A DNA stretch of 64,000 nucleotides, taken from contig OX377202.1 of the NCBI GenBank assembly GCA_947396885.1, positions 36,293,478-36,357,477 on the forward strand. Direction: 5' to 3'. The position numbers and the translations under genes are program-made. The notes under the pieces were generated by a model. That model was not told where the DNA came from. It ran no database searches and worked only from the letters and a program-made list of their open reading frames with translations. This document shows positions 1 through 11,689 of the stretch, piece after piece. Position 1 is the stretch's first letter; every line of letters begins with the position of its first letter. Origin of the DNA: Heligmosomoides polygyrus polygyrus. Lineage: Eukaryota > Nematoda > Chromadorea > Rhabditida > Heligmosomidae.

Positions 1-130
1 TATTACTTTACTGGTCCCCGTTCACTGATCCATTGAAATGAGGGAGGGTGAAGGACCAGTAAAAGGGGTCCCTTGAAGGGGAAATCGGAGGAACGAGTGA
101 AGAGCAGTAGAAGGGAGGGGGGGGGTTGGT
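1..130. repeat. ACTGGTCCC-type degenerate minisatellite, inverted piece
   Basis: The sequence opens with short units of the form (t)actggtcccc / cactgatcc and then turns into the reverse complement (ggaccagtaaaagggg) followed by a poly-G run. It belongs to the same low-complexity family seen at 717-966, 1311-1770, 4188-4830 and 54651-55800, and in reverse at 23600-23870. Frames through it have no coding support. Confidence 0.7.
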
Positions 131-428
131 CGGTTCAAATCGGTTCTTATATGGTTTTTTCGTGTCGCACCTGCGCGCTTCGCGCGAGTTTGCAGCATCC
201 CTGACCTATGGCAAGTAGTTTTTGTAAAACAAAGTTCGCCAGCTCTAGGACCTGTAAAACATAAAGTTCGCTAGCTCTAGACCGGCCAGTAATGTCATTG
301 GTTTGTGCTGCGCAGTACTTCTGTCTCTCAGGTTGCTCCTCCGCAACCGCTCTCATGCTCAACAGCTAGCGTTTCCGGATATCCTTGACATGTCTTCCGA
401 AGCCAGGTTCCACCTCACTCGTTTCTTG

Positions 429-722
429 TTAAGGCTCCCGCACACCCCTGCGGCGTTTCCGCTGCCTTAGCTTTAAAGATAGTTCAGTGACGCAGACCTC
501 GCCGTCGGGCGGCAAGGGCGCGGTCGCGAGTTCTGCCGCGAGCGGTGGGGGCGCGCGGCGATAAATATGTGAATCGCTATTGCCGTCGCCGTTCCAGCAG
601 CGCGGGTATACTGTCTGCGCTCTAGCCTTTCGATGAGTCATGCCGATCAGCGGCGCCCGCTGCCGTCGCTGAGCGGGATGGCTCATCGAAAGGCTAGAGC
701 GCAAAGTGTGCAGAGGCCTTTA
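429..722. mobile_element. GC-rich MITE with TTA target duplication (Harbinger-like)
   Basis: Both ends read AGGCYNNNGCACAC in inverted orientation: 432-445 and the reverse complement ending at 719. They are flanked by identical TTA trinucleotides at 429-431 and 720-722. A 3-bp TTA duplication is characteristic of PIF/Harbinger elements. The interior is GC-rich and contains a strong hairpin (26-bp arms 616-641 and 678-703, one mismatch). No transposase is present. Related elements lie at 6063-6269, 9191-9457 and 11690-11885. Superfamily assignment rests only on the duplication length and sequence. Confidence 0.6.
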
Positions 723-966
723 GTAGATCTAATTGCTGGTCCGCCTTTACTGGTCTTCCCTCCCCCTTTATTCCCCCATATTCCTGGTCCCAACTCCTGG
801 CCCACTTCTTTGTATTCAGTATTGACCCCTACTGGTGCCTTCTTTCTAGTTTCTCCGTCCTGGCCCCTCCTCCAGGTTGTTCCAATCCTTCCTGGTCGGT
901 CTCCTGGTCCATCCTAGAGGTCTCCCTTACTGCCCTTCTCCACCACCCCCTTAGTAGTCGTGCCAG
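717..966 (+). repeat. Degenerate ACTGGTCCC minisatellite
   Basis: The stretch consists of diverged units of the type ctttactggtcttccctccc, pyrimidine-rich on the plus strand. It abuts the 153-bp core repeat at 967. No gene is visible. Confidence 0.65.
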
Positions 967-1119
967 GGGTCGAGCGTTCTACTCTGCGTCCCCGTGGCCC
1001 GTCCACCCCTAAGCCCCAGGGCTTGCTCGAGAGTCCAGAGGCTGCCTAACGAGATAGTGGAGACGCAGACATTTGCCACGATCCTGTTTAAAGGGCGGGG
1101 GTGCAACGCCACCCCGCCG
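967..1119 (+). repeat. 153-bp dispersed core repeat, copy 1
   Basis: The block begins ggtcgagcgttctac and ends near ccaccccgcc. It recurs almost base for base at 4401-4553 in the same orientation and at 13109-13262 reversed. Shared internal landmarks are gcttgctcgagagtccag and gagatagtggagacgcag. The three copies have different flanks, so this is an independently mobile or repeatedly captured unit. No coding potential is supported. Confidence 0.8.
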
Positions 1120-1310
1120 TCCTCCGCACGGCAAACGTCGGTGAAACGTATTCAGAATCAGGACGCTTGTTGCGCGACGAAGGGGCCCGTCTTCTGGATC
1201 CAGAAGCTCAGAAGACCCGTCTTCCGAATCTAGAAGCACAGAAGCGCTCGCAGTCGCCGCTGTGTCGAGCATGAAGAGGCTATGCATATGGCAGATTCCT
1301 TGTTCTCCGT

Positions 1311-1770
1311 ATGAATTCCCTTACGGCTCCCTCCTTGTTGGTTCCCCGTACTAGTCCCGCCTCCAGGTCCCTTTCTTCCAGGTACATTCCTCCCCCTCCC
1401 CTCGGGATCCCCCTTACTACTCTACCCCAATTAAGTAGCCCTCCCACGCTCACGACACGATGGCGGCGAGCGAACGCCCATTGCGCGACATCGGTGTCAA
1501 ACCTTCCAAATCCCGTCTCTCTTATTGGTAATGGATCCCCTTACTGATCCTCCTTACTGCCCCCCCCCTTATTGGTAACTCCCTACTGGTCCCTCCTTAT
1601 TGCCTAACCCTTCTTGGTGCCACCTGCTGGCCTGCTTCATTGTTCCCCCTATCGACTCCCCCATCCTGATACCTCCTCCAGGTCGCTCCCTCCTGATCGC
1701 TGCCGGATCTCCACCCTCGAAGTGCTCCTTCTACTCTTTGTCCTCCTTTAGTGGTCATCTCGTGCTAATG
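1311..1770 (+). repeat. Degenerate ACTGGTCCC minisatellite with one 41-bp-unit fragment
   Basis: Pyrimidine-rich units (gtccctccttattg, ccttactgatcc) continue here. They enclose one diverged piece of the 41-bp minisatellite (gcgcgacatcggtgtc near 1480-1495). This is the same association of the two repeat types as at 4.2-5.2 kb and 54.7-57.6 kb. Confidence 0.6.
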
Positions 1771-1979
1771 GTACGAAGTCGGCTTCTGAATCTGGACGCT
1801 CAGAAACGCGCATAGGTGCTATTGTGATAAGCAGTAAATGGCTGCACTTCCCCTGCTGCAGCAGCATACCACGTTCAATAGCAAATTTTGCTCGCCCTGT
1901 AGATGATGGGGCTTACCCATTCAGGTTAGATCACTCGACCTCTCCCGCTGTGGACTATGCGGCGTATCTCACTTAGGTT

Positions 1980-3720
1980 AGATCACTCAAACGTCGTCGA
2001 CCGCTAACTCAATTATATAGTGGTTGATGATTGATTGATGATTGATAGAGAATCTTGGTTCTAATTTTTTGTGAGCAAGCGGGATTTTTGGTTTTCGGAA
2101 AACAGTCCGAGATATGATCAGTTTTGTGAAGTCGTGAACTGAACCTCGAATCGTCCCTTCACCGTCGGCAAAAATCGACCTGAAATCGAACCCCCTGCTG
2201 CGCATGAAGACTACTTCTTTAGAAGTCCGTTCTTATATGGTGAGAAAGCATGCCTCCTCTAATTTTCGGAAAATAAGCAGAGTTATGATCAATTTTGAGA
2301 CGTCGTGAACTGAATCGACCCTTCACCGTCGTTATCGTAGTGATCTCACAAAAATATTCATAACTCCACTATTTTTTCGAAATTTAATAATCCCGCTAGC
2401 TCTTCAGAAAGCAGGTAAAATGCGCTTTCTTACCATTTAAGAACCGATTTCTAAAAGGAGAGTCTTCATGCACGGTGGAAGAGTGGTACAATTTCTGGTA
2501 CATTTCGCAAAAATAGGTGCCGAAAATCGAACCCCCCCCCCCCTCCCGTCGTGCATGAAGACCCCTTTTTTAGAAGGCGTGTTTGTAACCATACCGAAGC
2601 GCTTTTCCTCTGTTTTTTGATGAGAAGCGGGATTTTTGAATTTTTTACGAAAAGCGTGAGAATTTTGAAAATTTGTCGAGTTATGAATATTTTTGTGAGA
2701 TTACTATAATGACGACGGTGAAGGGTCGATCTGAGGTTCAGTTCACGACTTCGCGAAATTGATCATATTTCGGGTTGTTTTCCGAAAATCGACAATCCCG
2801 CTCGCTCATCAAAAAACAGAGCAAAGGCGTTTTTAAGAAAATGATTCTTACACGGTGGAAAACCGGATTTTTTCTAGTTTTCGAAAAGTTATGGAAATTT
2901 TCAAAATTCTAAAAAATTACCGAGTCATGAACCTTTCTGTGAACGTTCAATTTTATGCTCCGATGACGTTAGTGCAAAGTCGACCAGAGGTCGCTTCAAC
3001 CTGTTCGTACCAGAAAATCATGATTTTTTTCATAATGAATTTGTCAGGACTACGAGTTTTTTTAGCAGAATTTTATCCGTATGGGTGGTCTGCTTCGGCT
3101 AAAAAGTAATTTTTGCATGAAAAAGGAGAATGTTGCATGCGATCCATTCAATCATATCTTCATCTCAGCGGAATAGCTCTATATTTAGCACGACTTGAAA
3201 TTTTATACGGTACAATTCCACTCTCTGTCGTCCTTTCCATAAACTTTTATATGGTACAATTCCACTCTCTGCCGTCCTTTCCTTCAGAAGGCAGAAAATT
3301 TTTCCGATAGGAGCCCATTCATACTTTAATTGCTATCGATCATGTCAGAGAACGCAGTAGCCGTACGTAAACTGCCGTAACTCGGAGATATTTTGGAGCT
3401 CCTGGAAAATTCACAAAGCTTTAGTAAATTTATTCTCTATGCTTTAAAAAGCAGGATCTAAAAATAACACCTTCTATGTGAGTGTGTAGATTTTTTTAAA
3501 ATAAACATATTTTTTTCATGAAAAACGAGGATTTTGTACACGATTCATCCTACTCATATTGCTATCGCTGGGAAAAAGCTTGTTTTTTTTTTGTTGAACG
3601 ATACACAAGGCTTAAATTTTTGTAGGCTTCATTTTGGTTTTTTAAGATGTTTTCTTAAGATGACAGAACATTATTTCCATGGAAATTCCATTGTCAAACA
3701 TTCGTTTGCAGCTCCGTAAT
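1980..3720. repeat. AT-rich palindromic repeat family P, half copy
   Basis: The sequence carries the phrases of the larger copy at 6508-8826: the poly-C-containing phrase near 2530-2545 followed by gcatgaagacc, the gatgacgttagtgcaaagtc block near 2960, the ccgtatgggtg block near 3078, and the ttattccatggaaattcc stretch near 3670. The order matches the right half of that copy. It has no coherent reading frame. It is probably a non-autonomous foldback DNA transposon; no transposase is seen. Confidence 0.65.
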
Positions 3721-4187
3721 TGATTTGAGGAGCGCTTCAAAAAATATAAGAAAAGCACTTAAGTCGTCGTCAGAAAGTAACAGTCAATATTTTATATCAG
3801 ACAATTTCAGAACACAACTTCAAATGCAGACGTCGCTCCTTCAGGTAGAAAAATGCGTCCTGAAAAATGCTGTGTCCATGACGTCTTGAAAAAAAACACG
3901 CACAAATTGAACAGTGATGATTAAGATACTGCTACCAGAATATCTTTATTTCAACGTCTCGAAAAATTGAATTCAAAAGTTAAGAATTTTATTGCGCTAT
4001 CAAAGCATGCATTGTTCAGTGGCATCTATTCATTGTTCTATTGTGTCGAAGCCGCTCCTAAAAAGAGGAACCTATTATAGAGCTCCAAATGCACAAAAAA
4101 CCTTGGATACATCAAGAAATATCAGGAATAAAACACTGAAGGAGAGAGGGAAGGGTCGTACGCATTCCGCTTCAGAGGGGGGGGGGG

Positions 4188-4835
4188 GTGGCAAATTTTC
4201 AGCAAAAAGAGAACCCCACTCTTGACCCTGTACCGGTCCCACCTTCACTGAACCCCTTCACCAGTCCACATTACTGGTCCCACCTTCACTGGTCCCCCTT
4301 CATGGACCGCTTTTATTGGTCAACCCTTTGCCGGTCCCCTCTTCACTGGACCCCACCTTCTTCACCGGTCCCCATTACTGGTCCCACCCTCACTGGTCCC
4401 GGGGGTCGAGCGTTCTACCCCGCGTCCCCCTGGCCCGCCCACCCCCAACCCCTGGGCTTGCTCGAGAGTCCAGTGGCTGCCTAACGAGATAGTGGAGACG
4501 CAGACATTTGCCACGCCCCTGTATTAAAGGGCGGGGTATAACGCCACTCCGCCACTGGTCCTCATTCATTGGTCCCCTCTTCTCTGGACCCCCTTTGTTG
4601 GTCAACCCTTTAATGGTCGTCATTACTGGTCTCCCTTCACTGCTGCCCTCTTAGTGGTCCCCTGTTCACTGCCTCCTCTACCGCTCACCCCTCCCCACTG
4701 GTCCTTACTGGTCCCCCTTTACTGATCTCCTCTTCACTGGTCCCCCGTTACCGGTATACTGGACCTCCCCCTTAAGTGCTCCCCTTGTTGGTCCCTCCTT
4801 ACTGGTCCCCTCTTCACTGGTCAACCATCGTTGAC
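4188..4835 (+). repeat. ACTGGTCCC minisatellite, 5' part of composite element copy A
   Basis: Tens of diverged units such as ttcactggtccccc run on the plus strand, interrupted by the 153-bp core repeat at 4401-4553. The array passes directly into the 41-bp minisatellite at about 4836. The same order recurs at 54651-57700, and reversed at 23290-23870. Confidence 0.8.
4401..4553 (+). repeat. 153-bp dispersed core repeat, copy 2
   Basis: Near-identical to 967-1119 and, in reverse, to 13109-13262. It interrupts the ACTGGTCCC array: units on both sides read cactggtccc, so it was inserted into or captured by the array. Confidence 0.8.
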
Positions 4836-5243
4836 AAGTCGTCTGAAGCCGGACACCTCTTGCGCTACATCGGAACACTCCTTCTGAACCCAAGCACCCA
4901 TTTCGCGGCATCGGTGACAAGTCGTCTGATACCGGACACCCTTTGCGCGACATCGGTGACATGTCATCTGAATGCGAGCACTCCTTGCGCGATATCGCTG
5001 ACACGTCTTCTGAACCCGAATGTCTGTTGAACGCCGCTGGTGACATGTCTTCTCAACCCAGACGTCCTTTGTGCGACATCGGCGACACGCCTTCTGATGA
5101 CGCTCACAACACGATATGGGTGATATCTCGTTTAAACCTAGACTCCTGCTATTCGACGTCTTCGAAAGGCCAAGTGGACTGGCAGAAAGATGAATGGACA
5201 GAGGGAAGGCAGACACAACCGCTTACTTTTTGATATAGTAGGA
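4836..5243 (+). repeat. 41-bp minisatellite and conserved 3' end, composite element copy A
   Basis: About eight diverged units of the form gcgacatcggtgacacgtct(t)ctgaacccg.. with period near 41 bp, then a GGAC-rich linker and the terminal phrase agacacaaccgcttact followed by a TATA-rich end (gatatagtagga). The terminal phrase is conserved at about 57656-57692. Cys/Arg-rich reading frames here and in the larger copy are by-products of the repeat unit. Confidence 0.75.
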
Positions 5244-6045
5244 AAGGATACGATATATACCTAAAAATCGCTGCTCTTCGCTGCAATTTCTACAGATTGA
5301 ATTGTTTCTGACGATAAACCTAAACAATGTTGTCGGTTTTTGGAGAAAACTGCTGTTATCTAGGCAAGATTTGCGCTATGAGCCTCACTTTAATGTATAC
5401 ATTCCGGAAGCAAGTGGTGGCTACATTTGGTGACAATGATCTGCTGCCTACGCAATTTGCACGTTTATCTGGTATACTATGTATATAATTTATTGCTAAA
5501 TTCTTCGAATTTACAATCCATTTAGGTCACCACTGTCCTGTTTTGCAACAAAAAAAGAATAGCAGTAAACTGTGAGTGGCACAAATGCTGATTCACTCTG
5601 GTAGTTTCAAAGTGTATATGATCACCTTCTAGTGCTAAATACATTGAATGCGATGCGCTTTACACTGGTTGACTGTTCACATGTTAGTAGATTCCGTAAA
5701 AATGTAAATAATAGCTTTCGAGTTCTGCCATGTCGAGATTTCGCACGCTCTCCACGCAACGTAGAGTCCCGCAGCTGCCTTCCTTTCCCCTCCCCGGACT
5801 CTCGCTGGCGCAAGGGAGAGCAAGGAACGGCTTATTCCACTTGGACACCCTTCAGAACGAATGACTTCTCTTCCATGCTGGATGGCGTGAAAAAACGTTG
5901 TATGGCTGCCCCACTGGGTGATCCCTCTCCCCCCCCCCCACCCCGCCTATTTGCGGGATTCACCTCTAACACTCTCTACGTTCTCACGTGATGCTAGTGA
6001 TGGCACATTGGTGTAATCGACCTCGGGGGCGGCTCGTTTTATCAA
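5244..6045. other. No recognisable gene or repeat
   Basis: About 800 bp of AT-rich DNA grading into a CT-rich patch (5760-5950) with a poly-C run near 5930-5940. The longest frame (5632-5991, plus) has no recognisable motif. Confidence 0.5.
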
Positions 6046-6062
6046 TTGACAGCCATTAATGG

Positions 6063-6269
6063 CTTAAGGGCTCAGCACACTTCTGCGGCGTTGCCGCAGC
6101 CCTATCCTTCAACATGGAGCAAGGACGCAGAAGCCGCCGGCAACGGCAGCCGGCGCCGTCCCGCACCCGCACACCTTTGCGGCATTGCCGCATCGACGGC
6201 AACAATGGTTGCAATCATTGTTGCCGTCGGTGCGGCAATGCCGCAGGCAGAGTTGTCTGCGCTCTAGCC
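6063..6269. mobile_element. GC-rich MITE with 29-bp hairpin
   Basis: The left end ttaagggctcagcacac resembles the terminus of the MITEs at 429-722 and 9191-9457; the right end is gcgctctagcc. Inside is a hairpin with 29-bp arms at 6179-6207 and 6216-6244 (one mismatch) and an 8-nt loop. The right terminus lacks a clear TTA, so this copy is diverged or clipped. Confidence 0.55.
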
Positions 6270-6507
6270 GATCGCGACGGGGAACACGAAGTGGAAACCC
6301 ATGCGTCCTTTAAATTAGGATATCGATTATGGCTATCAGCTGATTATTTCTGGAGGATCCGGGCGACGTCTGGGTTGATTTCTTTCGTTCTTGTGTTGGA
6401 TTTAGCCGTTTCGCTTGTTTAGTTTCCTTTTTCTAAGTTTAGTTTCCTTGGGGAGAACTGACGTTTGTGGACATGGGGTGTCTCATTACATTTGACCCCC
6501 CCCCCCT

Positions 6508-8549
6508 AATACTAAAGCTTTATGAACTTTCCAGAAGCTCCAAAAAATCAATTGAAATATGGATGGACTCCTCGCTGGTAATTTTTTTCTGCCTTCCGAA
6601 GGACAGGACGACAGAGAGTGGAGTCGTACCATGTAGAATTTTAAGTCGTGCTTAAAATACGGTAAAAACTAAGCTTCTCGGCTGCAATGAATCACCGCTG
6701 AGGATGGATCGCATTAAAAATTCTATTTTTTCATGAAAATCTTATTGCTTTGCCGAGGCATATCACCCATACGGATAAAAATCAGCCACAAGAATCTCGA
6801 GGTCCTGATTAATTCAATGTGAAAAAATCGTGATTTTCTGGACAGAACAGGTTGGATCGACCTCTGGTCGACTTTGCACCAACCTCATCGGAGCTAAAAT
6901 TGAACGTTCACAAAAAGGTTCATAACTCGTTTCTCGAATTTTGAAAATTCTTTTAGCTTTTCAAAAAGTAGATAAAACGCCCTTTCTCATCGCGTAGGAA
7001 TCGTTTTCCAAAGAAAAAAGTCGTCACGCGTGGCGGTTGTTTCGATTTTTGGGCGAAAAAAAAATTGAAGCGGCTTCACAAAAATATTGATAACTCGACC
7101 AATTCTTCGAAGTTTCAAAATCCCTCTAGCTTTTCAGTAACTAGAAGAATAGCCCTTTTTCCATATAAAAATCAGTTTCCAAAAATTCGGTCTTTATGCG
7201 CGGCGGGAGGGGTTCGATTTCGGGTCCATTTCGCAAAAATACGTACCGAAAATCGAACCCCCTCGCCCCGCATGAAGTTTTTTGAAACTACTCTCGGCCA
7301 TCATAAAATGGAGAAAATGTGCTTTGTAAATATATAACAATCATTTCTTAAGAATAGGGTCTTCATGCGGGGCGGGGGGGGGGTTCGATTTCTGGTAGAT
7401 TTTCGGTAAAAATCGACCAGAAAAATCAAATCGAACCCCACCCGCCCCGCATGAAGACCCCTTTTTTATAAAGCGTTTTTGTATTCTTTAAGAAGCGCTT
7501 TTCCTCTGCTTTTTGATAAGCTAGGGAGATTTTCGAATTTCAAAAAACCAGCTGAGTTATGAATATTTTTGTGAGATCACTCCGATGACGTCAGTGAAGG
7601 GTCGATCCGAGATTCAGTTCACGACTTCCGAAAATTGATCATATCTCAGCCATTTTCCCGAGAATCAAAAACCCTGATCAGCCATCAAAAAAATTAATTA
7701 TTCTTTCTTAACATATAAAAATCTATTTCCAAGAAAGGGGCCTTTATGCGGGGCGAGGGGAGTTCGATTTTCGGTACGTATTTTTGCGAAATGGACCCGA
7801 AATCGAACCCCTCCCGCCGCGCATAAAGACCAAATTTTTGGAAACTGATTTTTATATCAAAAAGGACTATTCTTCTAGTTACTGAAAAGCTAGAGGGATT
7901 TTGAAACTTCGAAGAATTGGTCGAGTTATCCATATTTTTGTGAAGCCGCTTCAATTTTTTTCGCTCAAAAATCGAAACAACCGCCACGCGTGACGACTCT
8001 TTTTTTGGAAAACGATTCTTACACGATGAAAAAAGGCGTTTTATCTACTTTTTGAAAAGCTAAAAGAATTTTCAAAATTTGAAAAACGAGTTATGAACCT
8101 TTTTGTGAACGTTCAATTTTAGCTCCGATGACGTTGGTGCAAAGTCGACCAGAGGTCGATCCAACCTGTTCTGTCCAGAAAATCACGATTTTTCACAGTG
8201 AATTAATCAGGATCTCAAGACTTATGTGGCTGGATTTTATCCGTATGGGTGATATGCTTCGGCTAAGCAATAATATTTTCATGAAAAATGAGAATTTTGT
8301 ATGCGATCCATCCTCAGCGGAGATTCATCGCAGCCGAGAAGCTTAGTTTTTACTGTATTTTAAAAACGACTTAAAATTCTATATGGTACGATTCCACTCT
8401 CTGTCGTCCTGTCCCAAAAAATTTCCAGCGAGGAGTCCATCCATATTTCAATTGCGATCGATCATGCCAGAGAACGCAGTAGCCACACGTAAACTGCCGT
8501 AACTCGGAGATTTTTTGGGGCTTCTGGAAAATTCATAAAGCTTTAGTGG
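6508..8549. repeat. Large AT-rich palindrome, repeat family P
   Basis: The two halves are reverse complements with substitutions and small indels. Examples: ctaaagctttatgaac near 6512 pairs with the reverse complement near 8540, the tatcacccatacgg block near 6760 with its partner near 8245, and the ggaggggttcgatttcggg block near 7208 with 7797-7815. Several nested shorter palindromes, each with a poly-C or poly-G beside gcatgaag, sit near the centre (7360-7460). The flank 8550-8826 is homologous to 3430-3690. No transposase is present. A foldback DNA element is the likeliest identity. Confidence 0.75.
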
Positions 8550-9190
8550 ATGTGCTTTCTATGCTTTAAATGGCAGGTTCTAAAATAACGTCTTCCATGT
8601 GATTAGTGTGTCGATATCTAGAAAAACAATTTTTTCATGAAAAAGAGGATTTTGTGTACGGTCCATTCTAATCATATCGTCATTGCAACTCCGTCATCGT
8701 TGCGGAGAAGCTTGTTTTTTTTGTTGGACGATGCACAGGGCTTGGATTTTTGTAGGCTTCATTGATTTTTATAATGTTTCCTTAGGATGGCAAAACATTA
8801 TTTCCATGGGAATTCCATCGTCCACCATTTGCGCTGTAGGGACGGCAGGTGTTATACAGGCGGAACGCAGTGAGTTCCTCCTCATTTGTGTCCAAGTTAA
8901 CCTTGCATTTTTATGGTTTTCAAGGTGAAACAGCACACAAGTGGTTTTTGCAATTTCTTTGTCAGCGCTAAAAAAAAATTGGATTAGCTAACGGCGAGTC
9001 GAATCGATGACCCCATAACCTGAGAGGGCTTTGTGGGAAAAACTCAAAGCGTCATGGTCAACGGGAAAATCCGTTTAAACAGTCCTTCAATCTAGTGAGT
9101 TTCCTGACATTCACTTCCAACGCATCTCTTTAATTGCAAACTCCGCCAAATCAGTCATGCTACAGTGTTGTAATCCCAGCACGTCTTACG

Positions 9191-9457
9191 GTAAAGAGCT
9201 GGACACACTCGACATCTGTCTTTGCGCGCCAAAAACAAGGCGGAGCGACGTTCGGCAGCGCAGCTTCACGGAGTGACCGAGCTTAATCCGTGAAGCTGCT
9301 AAAGCCAGCGTTGACGAGTGCTGACGCCGGACGCCAAATATGAAGAGAAGTGTGCCACAAGCGCGCCGCCACCGCTGACGCAGACGCAGAATTTGCGTCT
9401 CTGCTCTGTCTTTCGTCATTGAAGCTGCGTCAACGATGCTGTGTGCCTAGCCCTTTA
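9191..9457. mobile_element. MITE, GC-rich GCACAC-terminus family
   Basis: The ends read taaagagctggacacac on the left and the inverted gtgtgcctagcccttta on the right. The interior contains a palindromic block (cagcttcacgga..tccgtgaagctg, 9261-9298) and an alternating GACGC-rich region. A related sequence with the same internal palindrome is at 11690-11885. The mirror copy in the right arm is at about 17511-17777. Confidence 0.55.
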
Positions 9458-9470
9458 GGCCCCGTTTATA

Positions 9471-10381
9471 CAGGGTGCGCCAAAATTATGGCGACAGCAC
9501 ATGCGCAAACAATTTGACCCTTTATTCGGAGCGTCTGTTTTCTTTTCGTGCTCTTATTGTTTTTATTGAGTCACTTAGTTCATGCTTATCTTAGTCAAGC
9601 ATGGCAATAAATCGTCAAGATAGTGAAACGTTCGTGCCACTGTTCTCAAATCATTGAGCTTTACCGTCAAGGCTTCTCGGCACGCGCCATTCACCACCAC
9701 CTTGGAGTTCATCAAGGTATTATGAATAGGTACATCAGACGCTACGAAGACCTGGGAACCGAGGTTGATAAATCCGGACGGGAAAGACACGTATCTATGA
9801 CAACTACGGACAACATTAGGAAGGTACGTGGATGAAAACGCAGGAAGCCGGCGCGCTTGGTCCGCCGGTTGTCGAGAAAAATGGACATCATGGAGATGTC
9901 GTTGAGAAGATTCTTCTGTAACCTGGGTCTTAAGGCCTACAAGAAGACCTCGTGCACCCTTCTGCACCCTTCAACAAGACGGAGTTCCAGCTCACTGAGC
10001 AAGAATGCTGCAAGACTGGTGCAAAGGCAACTTTTCGCACTTCATCAGCTTCCACGAGTGGCCAGCCAACTCTCCGGATTTGAATCCGATGGATTACACG
10101 GTCTGGCCAGCTCTGAAAATCAAAGCCTGCATGAAACCTCATCGCCTCGTGGATCCTTTGAGGGAAGGCGTGGGATGAGCTCAACGCGCCTTACTTGCGT
10201 GCCGTCGGCGACGCCTTCCCGAAGTCTGTATCGACGCCGATGAAGATATCTTCGAATCTCAATGTTGCATATAGTTTACAATAGACTGATAAACATTATC
10301 GCATCGTTGGTTTCTCGAAAGTACCGTATTTTCCCTTTCGGCGAATTGAATACCTTGTCGTCATAATTTTGGCGCACCCTG
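9471..10381 (+). mobile_element. Tc1/mariner-family element, internally deleted
   Basis: Inverted termini CAGGGTGCGCCAAAATTAT start at 9471 and end, reversed, at 10381. They are flanked by TA at 9469-9470 and 10382-10383, the canonical target duplication of this superfamily. At 911 bp it is shorter than a complete element of this group (usually 1.2-1.6 kb), consistent with loss of part of the catalytic domain. A decayed transposase lies inside on the plus strand. Confidence 0.85.
9612..10255 (+). pseudogene. Tc1-like transposase, deleted and frameshifted
   Basis: The N-terminal part (open 9623-9835) resembles the helix-turn-helix DNA-binding region of Tc1-type transposases: an IIELYRQG segment, then the HHHLGVHQG turn and an RKVRG-type end. 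A stop and frame changes follow, and the first part of the DDE domain appears deleted. From about 10040 a different frame reads the catalytic C-terminus, including NSPDLNPMDY, which holds the third acidic residue. No intact frame joins the two parts, so it cannot encode an active transposase. The mirror copy is at 16713-17356 (minus). Confidence 0.75.
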
Positions 10382-10507
10382 TACTTCGTCGCGGCGCGAC
10401 GCGATGGCCACGCAGTGAGGCCAAATTGATCGACCGCGTCGCACTATCAATATGGCCACTATACGTGGCGTCGCGTCGTGCCGCGACGAAGTATAAACGG
10501 GCCCTTA

Positions 10508-11689
10508 GAGGCCTCCCAGGGCAGCATCGCGGTGCGACGCGATGGATTGATAAACATCTATATCGATAGTGCAGCGCGAATAGGCAATATGGGAGCTTAT
10601 CATTATGCCGCGTCGGTACCCATGCGAACTCAGAGACTGATTGTCGTGTCATGGGACGCTGAACGCAACTGTGACCTTAGCACTGCCCCTGCCAATTAAA
10701 GGGCGAGACGCAGCGGTTTTTGTGCATCAAAAACGGGGCGGGGCGTCGCTCGACAGGCTCAAGACTTTTGCGGTGAAGGGCGGTCGTTCTCTTTCTCTGG
10801 TGTCGACATTGGACCATTGTCAACCCTTGCTCAGCTGACCGTGACAGCTGCAGTTGATTCTGCTCTCTGTTCAGAGTGCGTCACGCACTCTGAACAAGGC
10901 AACGCGATGTCTTGGACATCGTTGTGTCAGATGCGTATTTCAACTTCGATGACTCATGGTAGGCAGCCGAGGACCACGTCAGTGTATTACCATTCTCGAA
11001 CACGACTTTCAACAATTCGCCAATTTCGATGTGAACGAATTCAACAATGCAATTAAATTCAACAAATTCGACAAACGTTGACGATGCAAATTGAAGGCTC
11101 AATTTAACGTCTAACATCCTCCATACCTGGAGCGGAGCTTCGAGTTTAGCTAATGACCGGGTAATTGCAGTGTGCGTTGTCGATGGTCTAACAAACTGGC
11201 CATGACATGCCTAGCATGAGGCTTACTATCGAAAGAATCTTTGAAAATGTAATTCTTAAATTATTGTACAATATGTATAAGAAAAAAATGTATACATTAT
11301 TCTTCTCTGCTGAGACCTAGTCTAGGATTACTCCTCATTAGCACTATTTTTATCTAAATAAGAAAACAAAAAAAGCGATAGCGGAAATGCACTATTAATC
11401 TAGAGGACGTTCAATCACAACCTGCTAAGAAGCAATGCATAGAAGAAAATTTGAACCTTCGCACTGTCGTTCGCTACTTATATGATGTCTGTACTGGATT
11501 AGACCCCTCCACTTATCTGATTCGTTTGGCCTTCAGTAAGTAATTTACTATTCTTAATATAGTGTGGCTTCCTAAGTTCACAGGTACATAGAGGATAATC
11601 AAGCTTTGAGGGCCAAAAATTCAGTAATATATACCGGTACATTAGGCGCTCCCTGAATCAAAGTCGGGCTCGTCCTGCTCATGTGACGT
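10508..11689. other. Unrecognised DNA within left arm
   Basis: About 1.2 kb with no gene or element I can name. A short palindrome (cagagtgcgtcacgcactctg) sits at 10873-10893. The region is duplicated in mirror image at 15279-16460, so frames found here recur in both arms without being independent evidence of coding. Confidence 0.5.

Larger units (their letters stand above)
9458..10504. mobile_element. Harbinger-like MITE split by a Tc1-like insertion
   Basis: Inverted ends GGCCCCGTTTATACTTCG and GGGCCCGTTTATACTTCG are flanked by TTA at 9455-9457 and 10505-10507, a PIF/Harbinger-type duplication. The left inverted repeat is interrupted at its TA by a 911-bp Tc1-like element; without it the MITE is about 134 bp. 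The rest of the terminal repeat (cgtcgcggcrcgacgcga) resumes after 10383. The mirror copy is at 16464-17510. Confidence 0.75.
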
